From Candidatus Eiseniibacteriota bacterium (lineage in GTDB: Bacteria; Joyebacterota; Joyebacteria; Joyebacterales; Joyebacteraceae), in contig DAOWER010000215.1 in NCBI GenBank assembly GCA_030638405.1, forward strand, positions 1 through 10,776: a stretch of 10,776 nucleotides of DNA. Direction: 5' to 3'. The translations under genes were made by a program, and so were the position numbers. Below the pieces are notes generated by a model. That model did no database searches. It saw only the letters and a list, made by a program, of their open reading frames with translations, and was not told the DNA's origin. Of the stretch, positions 1-6,258 are shown one piece after another (the first letter of the stretch is position 1; each line of letters opens with the position of its first letter).

Positions 1-1057
1 CGTCGTCACGCCGGGCCTCGTCGATCCGCACACGCACGCCGTCTTCGCCGCCACGCGCGGGGGCGAGTTCGCGATGCGCATCGAGGGCAGAAGCTACGAG
101 GAGATCGCAGAGGCGGGAGGGGGGATTCGCTCGAGCGTCCGATCCCTTCGTCGCGCTTCCCCGGACGAGCTCAGAGAGAACGGCCGCGGCACGCTGGACC
201 TGATGCTCGAGCACGGGACGACCACCGCGGAGGTCAAGAGCGGCTACGGCCTCTCCCTGGAGTCCGAACTCAAGATGCTGCGCGTGATCTCAGAGCTCGC
301 GGACACGCACGTGGTCGACGTCGTCCCGACCTTCCTGGGTGCGCACGAGTTCCCCGACGAGTGGCGCGGCGATCGAGAGGGCTACGTCGATCACCTGATC
401 GAAGACATGATGCCCGCGGTCGCGGCCGAGAAGCTCGCGCGGTTCTGCGACGTCTTCTGCGAGGAGGGCGTGTTCACCGTCGAGCAGTCCCGTCGTGTTC
501 TGACGGCGGCGCGCGCGCACGGGATGGAGCCCAAACTCCACGCGGACGAGCTGCACCCCTTCGGGGCGGCCGAACTGGCCGCGGAGCTCGAGGCCGCCTC
601 GGCAGATCACCTCGTCTGCGTGTCGGACGCAGGTATCGCCGCTCTGGCCGCCTCGAGCGTCGTCGCCGTCCTCCTGCCCGGGACCACGCTCTCGCTCGGT
701 GAGACCGCGTTCGCGCCCGCCAGGAGGATGATCGACGAAGGCGTGCCGGTCGCGCTCGCGACCGACTGCAATCCCGGCAGCTCCATGACCGAGTCGATGC
801 AGATCATCCTTTCGCTCGCGTCCATGATGCTCCGCATGACGCCGGAGGAGGGGCTCGTCGCGGCAACCGTGAATGCGGCGGCTGCTCTTCGAGCCGAGGA
901 CGTCGTGGGGAGCCTGACGCCGGGTCGCCAGTGCGACCTGGTGCTCTGGGAAGTCGACGATTACAGGGCCATTCCCTATCACTACGGTGTCAACCTTGTC
1001 GCCGCGGTCGTGAAGCGGGGTAGTGCGGTCGTCTCCCGCGGCGCGGTCGCGGCCTGA
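1..1057 (+). CDS. hutI: Imidazolonepropionase, 5'-truncated by the window edge
   Basis: This enzyme hydrolyses 4-imidazolone-5-propanoate to N-formimidoyl-L-glutamate, the third step of cytosolic histidine degradation. The frame is open from base 2, so 351 residues are visible. The family is usually about 400-420 residues, so some 50-70 N-terminal residues lie upstream. The first visible residues contain PGLVDPHTH, the metal-binding HxH of the amidohydrolase fold. Next come YEEIAEAGGGI, TTAEVKSGYGL and TFLGAHEFP, all strong HutI signatures. KLHADE and the later ADHL supply further active-site His and Glu residues, and ATDCNPGS carries the conserved Asp. The C terminus (LTPGRQCDLVLW, then IPYHYGVN) is intact and ends in TGA at 1055-1057. 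ftcD starts 48 bases later, which fits a histidine utilisation operon. No ATA isoleucine codon occurs here, unlike ftcD. Identification is firm; only the 5' end is missing. Confidence 0.96.
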   Translation, partial: VVTPGLVDPHTHAVFAATRGGEFAMRIEGRSYEEIAEAGGGIRSSVRSLRRASPDELRENGRGTLDLMLEHGTTTAEVKSGYGLSLESELKMLRVISELADTHVVDVVPTFLGAHEFPDEWRGDREGYVDHLIEDMMPAVAAEKLARFCDVFCEEGVFTVEQSRRVLTAARAHGMEPKLHADELHPFGAAELAAELEAASADHLVCVSDAGIAALAASSVVAVLLPGTTLSLGETAFAPARRMIDEGVPVALATDCNPGSSMTESMQIILSLASMMLRMTPEEGLVAATVNAAAALRAEDVVGSLTPGRQCDLVLWEVDDYRAIPYHYGVNLVAAVVKRGSAVVSRGAVAA

Positions 1058-1094
1058 GACCTGGGCGGCAGGACCGGGGTCTGAGCGATCTTCT

Positions 1095-1100
1095 GGGAGG
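1095..1100 (+). promoter_or_regulatory. Ribosome binding site that fixes the ftcD start
   Basis: GGGAGG lies five bases upstream of the ATG at 1106. A GTG at 1100-1102 is in the same frame but overlaps this Shine-Dalgarno sequence, so it cannot be served by it. The ATG is therefore the better start, and it gives the family-typical N terminus MKLVECVPNFSEG. Confidence 0.75.
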
Positions 1101-1105
1101 TGCGA

Positions 1106-2017
1106 ATGAAACTGGTGGAGTGCGTTCCGAACTTCAGCGAGGGCAGGCGGCCCGAGGTGCTGGACGCAATAGTCGGCGCGATGACGGCGGTCGACGGCGT
1201 GAGGCTTCTCGACAGGGAGATGGACGCCGACCACAACAGGGCGGTGGTGACGATAGTCGGGGAGCCAGAGGCCGTGCTGGAGGGGGTCTTCCGCGGGATG
1301 GCCAAGGCCGCGGAGGTCATAGACCTCACGACGCATGAGGGAGAGCACCCGCGCATGGGGGCGACCGACGTCGTGCCGTTCGTACCGGTCAAGGGTGTCA
1401 CGATGGACGACTGCGTCGAGCTCGCCAGACGGCTCGGGGAACGCGTGGGCAAGGAACTCGAGATCCCGGTCTTTCTGTACGAGTCGGCCTGCACGCGGCC
1501 AGAGCGCCAGAATCTGGCGAAGGTGAGGAAGGGGCAGTTTGAGGGGCTGTGCGAGGAGATAGGGACCAACCCGGCGAAGGAGCCCGACTTCGGGCCGAAT
1601 CGCATCCACCCGACCGCCGGGGCCACGGCCGTCGGCGCCCGGCCTTTCCTTGTGGCCTACAACATCAACCTCGGCACGACCGACCTGTCCGTCGCGAAGG
1701 CCATAGCCAAGGCCATCCGGCACTCGAGCGGGGGCCTGAGGCACGTCAAGGCGATGGGATTCGCTATCAAGGACCGGAACATCGTCCAGGTCTCGATCAA
1801 CATGGTCAACTTCAAGGGCACGCCGCTCTTCCGCGTGTTCGAGATGGTCAGGAGCGAGGCCGAGCGGTACGGAGTGCCGGTCATAGGCAGTGAGGTGGTC
1901 GGGCTGGTGCCCGTCGACGCGCTGGTCGACTGCGCGGAATTCTACCTGCGGCTTGAGAACTTCCAGAGGGACCAGGTTCTGGAGAACCGCCTCTCGGAAG
2001 ACGGGAGCGACGAATGA
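1106..2017 (+). CDS. ftcD: Glutamate formimidoyltransferase (stand-alone transferase domain)
   Basis: This cytosolic enzyme transfers the formimidoyl group of formimidoylglutamate to tetrahydrofolate, releasing glutamate. It connects histidine breakdown with the one-carbon pool. The protein has 303 residues, matching the transferase half of the bifunctional animal FTCD. The N terminus MKLVECVPNFSEGR is a family hallmark. HPRMG at residues 81-85 includes the His equivalent to the catalytic histidine of the mammalian enzyme (family knowledge). The C-terminal subdomain has RIHPTAGATAVGARPFL followed by YNINL, also characteristic. The start is the ATG at 1106, chosen for its GGGAGG. The stop overlaps the fchA start as ATGA (2014-2017), so the two enzymes of consecutive steps are probably translationally coupled. 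Six of 13 Ile codons are ATA, which is odd for so GC-rich a gene. Confidence 0.95.
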   Translation: MKLVECVPNFSEGRRPEVLDAIVGAMTAVDGVRLLDREMDADHNRAVVTIVGEPEAVLEGVFRGMAKAAEVIDLTTHEGEHPRMGATDVVPFVPVKGVTMDDCVELARRLGERVGKELEIPVFLYESACTRPERQNLAKVRKGQFEGLCEEIGTNPAKEPDFGPNRIHPTAGATAVGARPFLVAYNINLGTTDLSVAKAIAKAIRHSSGGLRHVKAMGFAIKDRNIVQVSINMVNFKGTPLFRVFEMVRSEAERYGVPVIGSEVVGLVPVDALVDCAEFYLRLENFQRDQVLENRLSEDGSDE

Positions 2018-2640
2018 CGGATCTGAGCGGATTCCTGGGGGAGCTTGCGTCTGGTTCCCCGACGCCGGGCGGTGGGAGCGTGGCAGCGCTCTGCGGCGCT
2101 CTCGGGGCAGCGCTGAACTCGATGGTGGCCAATCTGACCATCGGGAAAAAGAAATATGCGGACTACGATGCGGAGATGAAGGAGGCGCTCGCCGGCGCGG
2201 AGACGCTGCGGCTCGAGCTCACCCAGATGATCGATGAGGACGCCGCCGTGTTCAACAAGGTCATGGTGGCGCTCAAGATGCCGAAGGAGACCGACGCGGA
2301 GAAGGCCTCGCGGAAGACGGCTCTTCAGCAGGCGTTGGTGGACGCGGCCACCGTCCCGCTGGCCGTGATGGAGATGTGCGTGGGCGTGATCAGAATGGCG
2401 AAGCCGGTCGCAGAGCACGGGAACGTGAACGCGGTGTCCGACGCCGGCGTCGCGGCCCTCGTTGCGAGGGCCGGCGTGCACGCGGCGGGGCTGAACGTCC
2501 GCATAAACCTCGGAGGCATCCGGGCGGAGGAACACCAGGAGTTCGCCGCGAAGGCTGCGACCGCGATCACCGATCTCGGCGGGGAAGCCGACCTCGCCTG
2601 CGAGGAGGTCATGGAGATCGTGCTCCCGAAGGTCTCCTGA
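2014..2640 (+). CDS. fchA: Formimidoyltetrahydrofolate cyclodeaminase
   Basis: This enzyme converts 5-formimidoyl-tetrahydrofolate to 5,10-methenyl-tetrahydrofolate plus ammonia, the step after FtcD. Its 208 residues form the complete FTCD_C/cyclodeaminase domain, an all-helical fold. SPTPGGGSVAALCGALGAAL at residues 15-34 is the signature N-terminal loop and helix. LTIGKKKY follows at 41-48. NVNAVSDAGVAAL at 137-149 and LNVRINL at 160-166 are the other conserved blocks. In animals this domain is fused to the transferase; here the two are adjacent genes sharing a 4-base ATGA overlap, as in many bacteria and archaea. The upstream ribosome binding signal is weak, consistent with coupling to ftcD translation. 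fchA alone is the clearest symbol, since 'ftcD' is sometimes used for both. Confidence 0.93.
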   Translation: MTDLSGFLGELASGSPTPGGGSVAALCGALGAALNSMVANLTIGKKKYADYDAEMKEALAGAETLRLELTQMIDEDAAVFNKVMVALKMPKETDAEKASRKTALQQALVDAATVPLAVMEMCVGVIRMAKPVAEHGNVNAVSDAGVAALVARAGVHAAGLNVRINLGGIRAEEHQEFAAKAATAITDLGGEADLACEEVMEIVLPKVS

Positions 2641-2658
2641 GAGAGGGGAGGACTCGCC

Positions 2659-3126
2659 ATGCGAGGTTCGACACCGCGGCCGTCGGCCCGGGTGCAGCTG
2701 ATGACGACTCTTGCCGTGGCGGCGCTGTTCGCCTTCGGCTGTTCGTGCCGCGTGCCCGAGGCCGAGCCGGTCTCGGACGAGATCCACGGGACGTTCTCGC
2801 TCGACGAGCGGTCGATGAGCTCGCTCGACTTGATAGAGACGGCGGTCAGATCCGGAGCCCTGGAGTACTCGACCGGGCTTCTATACAAGGTCTACGCGAT
2901 GTTCGAGCCCGCCAGCCTTCCTCCCGAGTACGAGAGCGCCGTGCCGTCCAAGTGTGGGACGCCACTGATCTCGGAAGTGCAGCGCAACTGGAATCTGCTC
3001 TCACCGGACGATCGGGCCGAGATATCCCAGTACATAGAGCCCATCGGCATGCCCGGCGAGACGGGCACTCAGCTGGACGACGTCACCCCGGACCGTCTCA
3101 ACCATGAGCGAGAGAAACTCGACTGA
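2659..3126 (+). CDS. Small probable lipoprotein of unknown function
   Basis: I do not recognise a named family with certainty. The 155-residue product has a basic N terminus, a hydrophobic stretch at about residues 13-27 and AFGC with the cysteine at residue 28. This could be a lipoprotein processing site, though Phe at -2 and Ala at -3 make the lipobox imperfect. The mature part is soluble. Residues around 55-113 (LDLIETAVRSGAL, LLYKVYAMF, LPPEYES, CGTPLISEV, NWNLLSP) resemble, from memory, the N-terminal segment of large secreted proteins annotated as putative metalloproteases, with no catalytic domain attached. GGGGAGG at 2645-2651 with a 7-base spacer supports the ATG. It starts 18 bases after fchA and overlaps the next gene by 23 bases, so it is probably co-transcribed with both neighbours. 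An alternative start at 2701 would still leave a signal peptide. Confidence 0.72.
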   Translation: MRGSTPRPSARVQLMTTLAVAALFAFGCSCRVPEAEPVSDEIHGTFSLDERSMSSLDLIETAVRSGALEYSTGLLYKVYAMFEPASLPPEYESAVPSKCGTPLISEVQRNWNLLSPDDRAEISQYIEPIGMPGETGTQLDDVTPDRLNHEREKLD

Positions 3127-3808
3127 TCCTGGAAGCTCAGCGCGAGCACTCTGGGCATCGGAGACGGCCGCCACGGCCATCTTCGTCGCCCTGGCGGCCG
3201 CGCTGGGGTTCCTGCTGCTGTCCGTGCCGAACGTCGAACTCGTGACGTTCACCGTCTTTGCGTCCGGCGTGGTTCTCGGTCGCTGGCGTGGCGCCCTGGT
3301 CGGGGCGCTCGCGATGGCCATCTACTCCGGATTCAATCCCTACGGTTCGGGACTCGGCGTGCCCACCATGTTCGCGGCGCAGCTCGCGGCCTCGGCGTTC
3401 GCAGGATTGATGGGCGGTATCATGGCTCCGCTGTGGCGCGGTCGCGCCACCGAGGGATCCCCAAGCCCGGCAGAGCGGCTCGACGCGCCGGCGGTCGACC
3501 GAACCGGTGGAGGCCGGCGGGTTCTGCCCCTGGTGGCAGGCGGGATAGGACTCGCCCTGGCCGCCGTGTATCAGGTCGCCGTCATAGTGGGCTTAGCAGT
3601 GATGAGTCCCGAGTTCCGCACCGGAGCGCTTGCCGTGCTCGTTTCGAACGCCTTCTTCTCCAGCGTGCATCTTGTGTCCAACACGGTCGTGTTCGCGGTG
3701 TTGGCCCAGACCGTTCTCCCCAAGGTGGTGCGGTTGGCCGGCCTCCGGGCGATTGACACCGGCGCGCGAACCCCGAGCGCTCCCGGAGCCTGCGGAGGGA
3801 ACAAATGA
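3104..3808 (+). CDS. ECF-type transporter S component-like membrane protein, substrate unknown
   Basis: The 234-residue product has about six transmembrane helices, at roughly residues 17-41, 44-60, 62-80, 88-111, 141-168 and 175-205. This is the size and topology of the substrate-binding S subunit of energy-coupling-factor vitamin transporters. Helix 1 has overlapping AxxxA spacings (Ala25, Ala29, Ala33), the feature by which S subunits contact EcfT. The VPNVELVTF, GALVGALAM and FNPYG blocks look like the riboflavin-S/QueT-like relatives. A Pro- and Arg-rich loop (about 112-140) separates helices 4 and 5. No EcfA ATPase or EcfT gene is visible, so it would depend on a shared energising module elsewhere. 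The ATG lacks a clear ribosome binding site but lies inside the lipoprotein gene (23-base overlap), implying translational coupling. The substrate cannot be read from sequence; cobalamin, folate and other cofactors are open options. Confidence 0.75.
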   Translation: MSERNSTDPGSSARALWASETAATAIFVALAAALGFLLLSVPNVELVTFTVFASGVVLGRWRGALVGALAMAIYSGFNPYGSGLGVPTMFAAQLAASAFAGLMGGIMAPLWRGRATEGSPSPAERLDAPAVDRTGGGRRVLPLVAGGIGLALAAVYQVAVIVGLAVMSPEFRTGALAVLVSNAFFSSVHLVSNTVVFAVLAQTVLPKVVRLAGLRAIDTGARTPSAPGACGGNK

Positions 3809-5694
3809 CACTCCGTGCGCTCCTCGGGCCTCCCGGTGCTCTTGCCACTGCCGTGATCGTCCTCGCGCTCATCGCGCCGCCGGCGGCACGTGCCGAGGAG
3901 GCGGAGGCCGAGGGAACGGGCCAGACGCCCTTCTCCCAGTCCCCGGCCGATTCGTCGGCGTCCATCCAGGACGAGCACACACGGGAGCCGGGGTGCGGTG
4001 GTGACGTCAGGCGCGTGCGCGCCTCGGGAGCGGTCGCCGCCACGGCACCGCCGGCCGGCGTAAGGCGCGTTGGAAGCGGGTGGGACGGACATCGCGTGTC
4101 ACTCGCGCGCGGCGCGGTCCCCGCTGCGCTGACCGAGGTGACGCTGCGCGGCCGACCCGCCGCCGACTGGGTGGACGGAGGCCTCGACCTTCTGGCGGCC
4201 TCCTCTCCCGGTACCGGCGTCGTTGTGACCCCGAGCGGCCCGGACATCTCCACCTGGCCCGTCTACACGGCGGAGTGGCCGGGAGTTCTCCTGGGCGGTG
4301 CGGTGCCCCTGACGATCGACCAGAGGCCCCTGCGTCGTCCCGGGACGGTTCCGTTCTCGCGGCTGACGGCGGCGTACGGTCCCTTCGGACGGTCACTCCT
4401 TGGGGCCGAGTTCGGCCGGCACTACCGCGGCGGCAGTGCCTTCACCGGCTTCTTCGAGACGGAGGACGGCCGGGCTCCGTCGGCCGGGGGAAGCTACGGC
4501 TTCGACCGCGCCGGCGGTTCAGGGCTCGTGTCCCTCCCGGACGGGTGGGTCGCCGAGCTCGGGGGAACGAGGACGGCGCTGGACCGCTCGCGACCGGTAC
4601 CTTCTGCCACACCACCGGCGCTCTCGAGAGAGTACATCCGCACCGATTTCTTCGTCCGGGCGTCGACGGGGAGTACGCGTGTGGAGCTCTTCCACACGCA
4701 GTCGTGGCTGGGGTCCGGCTCGCCCGGTCCCGCGGCCATGGCGGAGGTCGACGGGCTGTCCGCCCGCGTCTCCGACTTCGGTCCCGTCGACGTGGTCACG
4801 GTTCACCTCGAGCGCCGAGCGGTGGCGGGGGCGCTCGTGTCGGCGGCGCAGGAGGCCGTGGGTCTCAGGGCGGACGTCGCTGAGAGCTACCGGCTGGGCC
4901 CGAACTCGGTCTCGGTCACGGCGGGGCTGCATGCGCTGGGCGACCACGTCCTGCCGGTGGCGGGCGCCGTTCTCACGGGAGAACGCTCTCGGGGCGACGT
5001 CTGGTCGCTCGAGGCTTCGCTCTGGGGGCGTCATCCCACCGCCCTCGAACTGGCGCTGGATCCCCGGTCACTGCCGGGACTCGTCGGCACGGACGCGCTG
5101 GTCGGGGGAAACGGTCGGCTCGAGCCCGAACGCGCGGCTTCCTTAAGCGCGACCTACGTGAGGCAGGACATCCTCGCGGGGGCGGGCGCTCGTGGTGAGA
5201 TCCTGCGCGTGCTCGGTCCAATCGTCCTCGACGAGTACGACGCTTCCTCCTTCGCCCCGATGAATGCCGCGGACGAGACCGGCGGAGCGCTGTCGGTCTG
5301 GGCGGCGGCGGGCGACACCTCGCGCCTGAGCGGAGCGCTCGATGTTTCCTTCGTGGCTCTCGATGCCGCGGGCGCGCTCAACGGCCTGACCCCGGTGCCG
5401 TACGTCTCGGCGTCGCTGCGGGGCTCGGTGCCCGCGTGGCTCTTTGAGGACTACCTGCGAACGCGCATCACGGCGTCGCTCGAGTACGAGTCGGGTCTGG
5501 CACGCGGTCCGTGGCACGGACTCATGGACGACTCCCGCGCGTCCCTTTCACTCATGGCCACGGGCGCCGTCGGCTCGGCGCGCTTCTTCGCCGTCCTGAC
5601 GGACCTGCTGTCCAGCGACAGCGGACGCATCCCCGGCATGGAGCCCGGTGGGACCACGTTCGCCGCCGGCTTCTCGTGGCGATTCATCGACTGA
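3805..5694 (+). CDS. Outer-membrane beta-barrel protein, TonB-dependent-receptor-like with degenerate plug
   Basis: The 629-residue product begins with a signal peptide (hydrophobic core about residues 12-24, AxA cleavage site at 28-30). A low-complexity acidic and Ala-rich stretch reaches to about residue 85. Residues about 105-200 recall a plug domain: DLLAASSPG, GVLLGGAVPL and LTAAYGPFGRSLLG lie where receptors have the 'LxxxPGV', 'VLxDGVPL' and 'ExxxGPxSxLYG' blocks, but the matches are weak and no TonB box is evident. The rest alternates polar and hydrophobic residues like barrel strands and includes NGRLEPERAASLSATY, akin to the 'NPxLKPE' barrel motif of TonB receptors. The terminal strand is FAAGFSWRF plus two residues. 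Its start forms an ATGA overlap with the S-component gene and has GGAGGG six bases upstream. It may be a substrate-specific outer-membrane receptor or porin for that transporter. None of its 12 Ile codons is ATA. Confidence 0.72.
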   Translation: MTLRALLGPPGALATAVIVLALIAPPAARAEEAEAEGTGQTPFSQSPADSSASIQDEHTREPGCGGDVRRVRASGAVAATAPPAGVRRVGSGWDGHRVSLARGAVPAALTEVTLRGRPAADWVDGGLDLLAASSPGTGVVVTPSGPDISTWPVYTAEWPGVLLGGAVPLTIDQRPLRRPGTVPFSRLTAAYGPFGRSLLGAEFGRHYRGGSAFTGFFETEDGRAPSAGGSYGFDRAGGSGLVSLPDGWVAELGGTRTALDRSRPVPSATPPALSREYIRTDFFVRASTGSTRVELFHTQSWLGSGSPGPAAMAEVDGLSARVSDFGPVDVVTVHLERRAVAGALVSAAQEAVGLRADVAESYRLGPNSVSVTAGLHALGDHVLPVAGAVLTGERSRGDVWSLEASLWGRHPTALELALDPRSLPGLVGTDALVGGNGRLEPERAASLSATYVRQDILAGAGARGEILRVLGPIVLDEYDASSFAPMNAADETGGALSVWAAAGDTSRLSGALDVSFVALDAAGALNGLTPVPYVSASLRGSVPAWLFEDYLRTRITASLEYESGLARGPWHGLMDDSRASLSLMATGAVGSARFFAVLTDLLSSDSGRIPGMEPGGTTFAAGFSWRFID

Positions 5695-5754
5695 TACGGT
5701 CCCCACAAGGCCCCTCCTGCCCGCAAGGCTCAAACTCCCCGAACTTTGATTTGC

Positions 5755-5769
5755 ATTGCGTTTTGCAAT
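5755..5769. repeat. Short inverted repeat ATTGC-N5-GCAAT near the -35 region
   Basis: ATTGC (5755-5759) and GCAAT (5765-5769) are perfect inverted arms separated by GTTTT. They overlap the likely -35 hexamer of the comEA promoter. This could be half of an operator or a chance feature of AT-rich sequence; no regulator is identified. Confidence 0.35.
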
Positions 5770-5784
5770 CCGTTAGATTCTAAT
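5756..5784 (+). promoter_or_regulatory. Predicted sigma-70-type promoter for comEA-kinase-regulator operon
   Basis: TTGCGT (5756-5761) and TCTAAT (5779-5784) are separated by 17 bases. The second hexamer matches the TATAAT consensus at five of six positions, the first only at its TTG. An alternative pairing is TTGCAT (5751-5756) with TAGATT (5774-5779), also at 17 bases. Either would start transcription within about 20 bases of the comEA ATG, giving a very short leader made almost entirely of the ribosome binding site. Confidence 0.5.
5773..5783. repeat. Perfect 11-base palindrome over the -10 element
   Basis: TTAGA-T-TCTAA is a perfect palindrome with one central base. It overlaps both candidate -10 hexamers, a position where a bound repressor would block RNA polymerase. 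It is too short to exclude chance. Confidence 0.35.
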
Positions 5785-5804
5785 CTCCGGGAGGGGAGGA
5801 AGGG

Positions 5805-6227
5805 ATGAGGGGCATATTCACCCGCGAGGAGCGCGCGGTCGTGCTGTTCCTGGCGGTGTCACTTCTGGTCGGAACGGCTGTGGTGCAGGCGGGGAGGGTG
5901 TTTCCCTCCGCCGTCCCGGACTTCGGTGGAGCTTCCGGGCGGCCCGGGCAGGCGCCCGCGGTCGACGATCCGCCGAGGGGGCCGGTTGATGTCAACACTG
6001 CCGGCGTGGATGATCTGATTCGCCTCCCGGGCGTCGGCCCGGTGCGGGCGGCTGAGATCGTGCGCCGGCGCGAACTCCTGGGTGGATACTCCACACTGGA
6101 AGAGCTGCTCGAGATCAAGGGCATCGGACCCGCGACTCTCGATGGTCTCAGGAGCAACGCGACGGTAGGCGGGGGCGCGGCGTCGGCAGCCGACTCCAGC
6201 CGTACGACAAAGGCGTCCGGATCCTGA
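5805..6227 (+). CDS. ComEA-like helix-hairpin-helix DNA-binding protein
   Basis: The 140-residue product has one transmembrane segment (about residues 10-29) following MRGIFTREER, then a Gly- and Pro-rich linker. A ComEA-type helix-hairpin-helix domain follows at about 60-117. PVDVNTAGVDDLIRLPGVGP opens the domain and includes the first hairpin. The second hairpin is IKGIGPATL at 104-112. Such domains bind double-stranded DNA without sequence preference. Membrane-anchored ComEA captures DNA during natural transformation, although many short HhH proteins of this kind have no tested role. The tail (118-140) is low-complexity. A strong GGGGAGGAAGGG lies directly before the ATG. It is the first gene after the intergenic promoter and sits 31 bases before the histidine kinase gene. 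I leave the symbol empty because the competence role is inferred from the domain only. Confidence 0.88.
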   Translation: MRGIFTREERAVVLFLAVSLLVGTAVVQAGRVFPSAVPDFGGASGRPGQAPAVDDPPRGPVDVNTAGVDDLIRLPGVGPVRAAEIVRRRELLGGYSTLEELLEIKGIGPATLDGLRSNATVGGGAASAADSSRTTKASGS

Positions 6228-6258
6228 TGCTGGGCGCGCGACACCGGAGGAATCACTC

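Larger units (their letters stand above)
5695..5804 (+). promoter_or_regulatory. Intergenic break between the two transcription units
   Basis: This 110-base gap separates the outer-membrane barrel gene from the comEA-like gene. Its first half is C-rich and shows no terminator hairpin with a T-tract. Its second half (about 5740-5785) is clearly AT-rich against the surrounding background and holds the promoter and palindromes listed separately. It ends in a purine-rich ribosome binding region, GGGAGGGGAGGAAGGG, directly before the ATG. Confidence 0.7.

Noticed and set aside
1057..1082. AGACC...GGTCT inverted repeat between hutI and ftcD as a possible terminator
   Set aside because: The arms are only five bases, the loop is long and no T-tract follows. 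The genes look co-transcribed.
1100..1102. GTG at 1100 as the ftcD start
   Set aside because: It overlaps the GGGAGG motif and would add two residues before the family-typical MKLVECVPNF.
290..1744. Long open frame of 484 codons on the minus strand across hutI and ftcD
   Set aside because: It is antisense to two well-supported enzymes. Its translation is rich in Arg, His and Asp in the pattern typical of GC-rich shadow frames and shows no recognisable domain.
1942..2787. Minus-strand open frame of 281 codons across fchA
   Set aside because: It is the complement of the conserved cyclodeaminase gene, with low-complexity basic composition and no motif.
4080..5146. Overlapping plus-strand frames inside the barrel gene
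   Set aside because: They are Arg- and Gly-rich off-frame translations. The 629-residue frame has a signal peptide, barrel-like periodicity and a good ribosome binding site.
5695..5745. Possible terminator after the barrel gene
   Set aside because: The stretch is C-rich, but I could not find a stable stem followed by T residues. Termination here may be Rho-dependent or absent.
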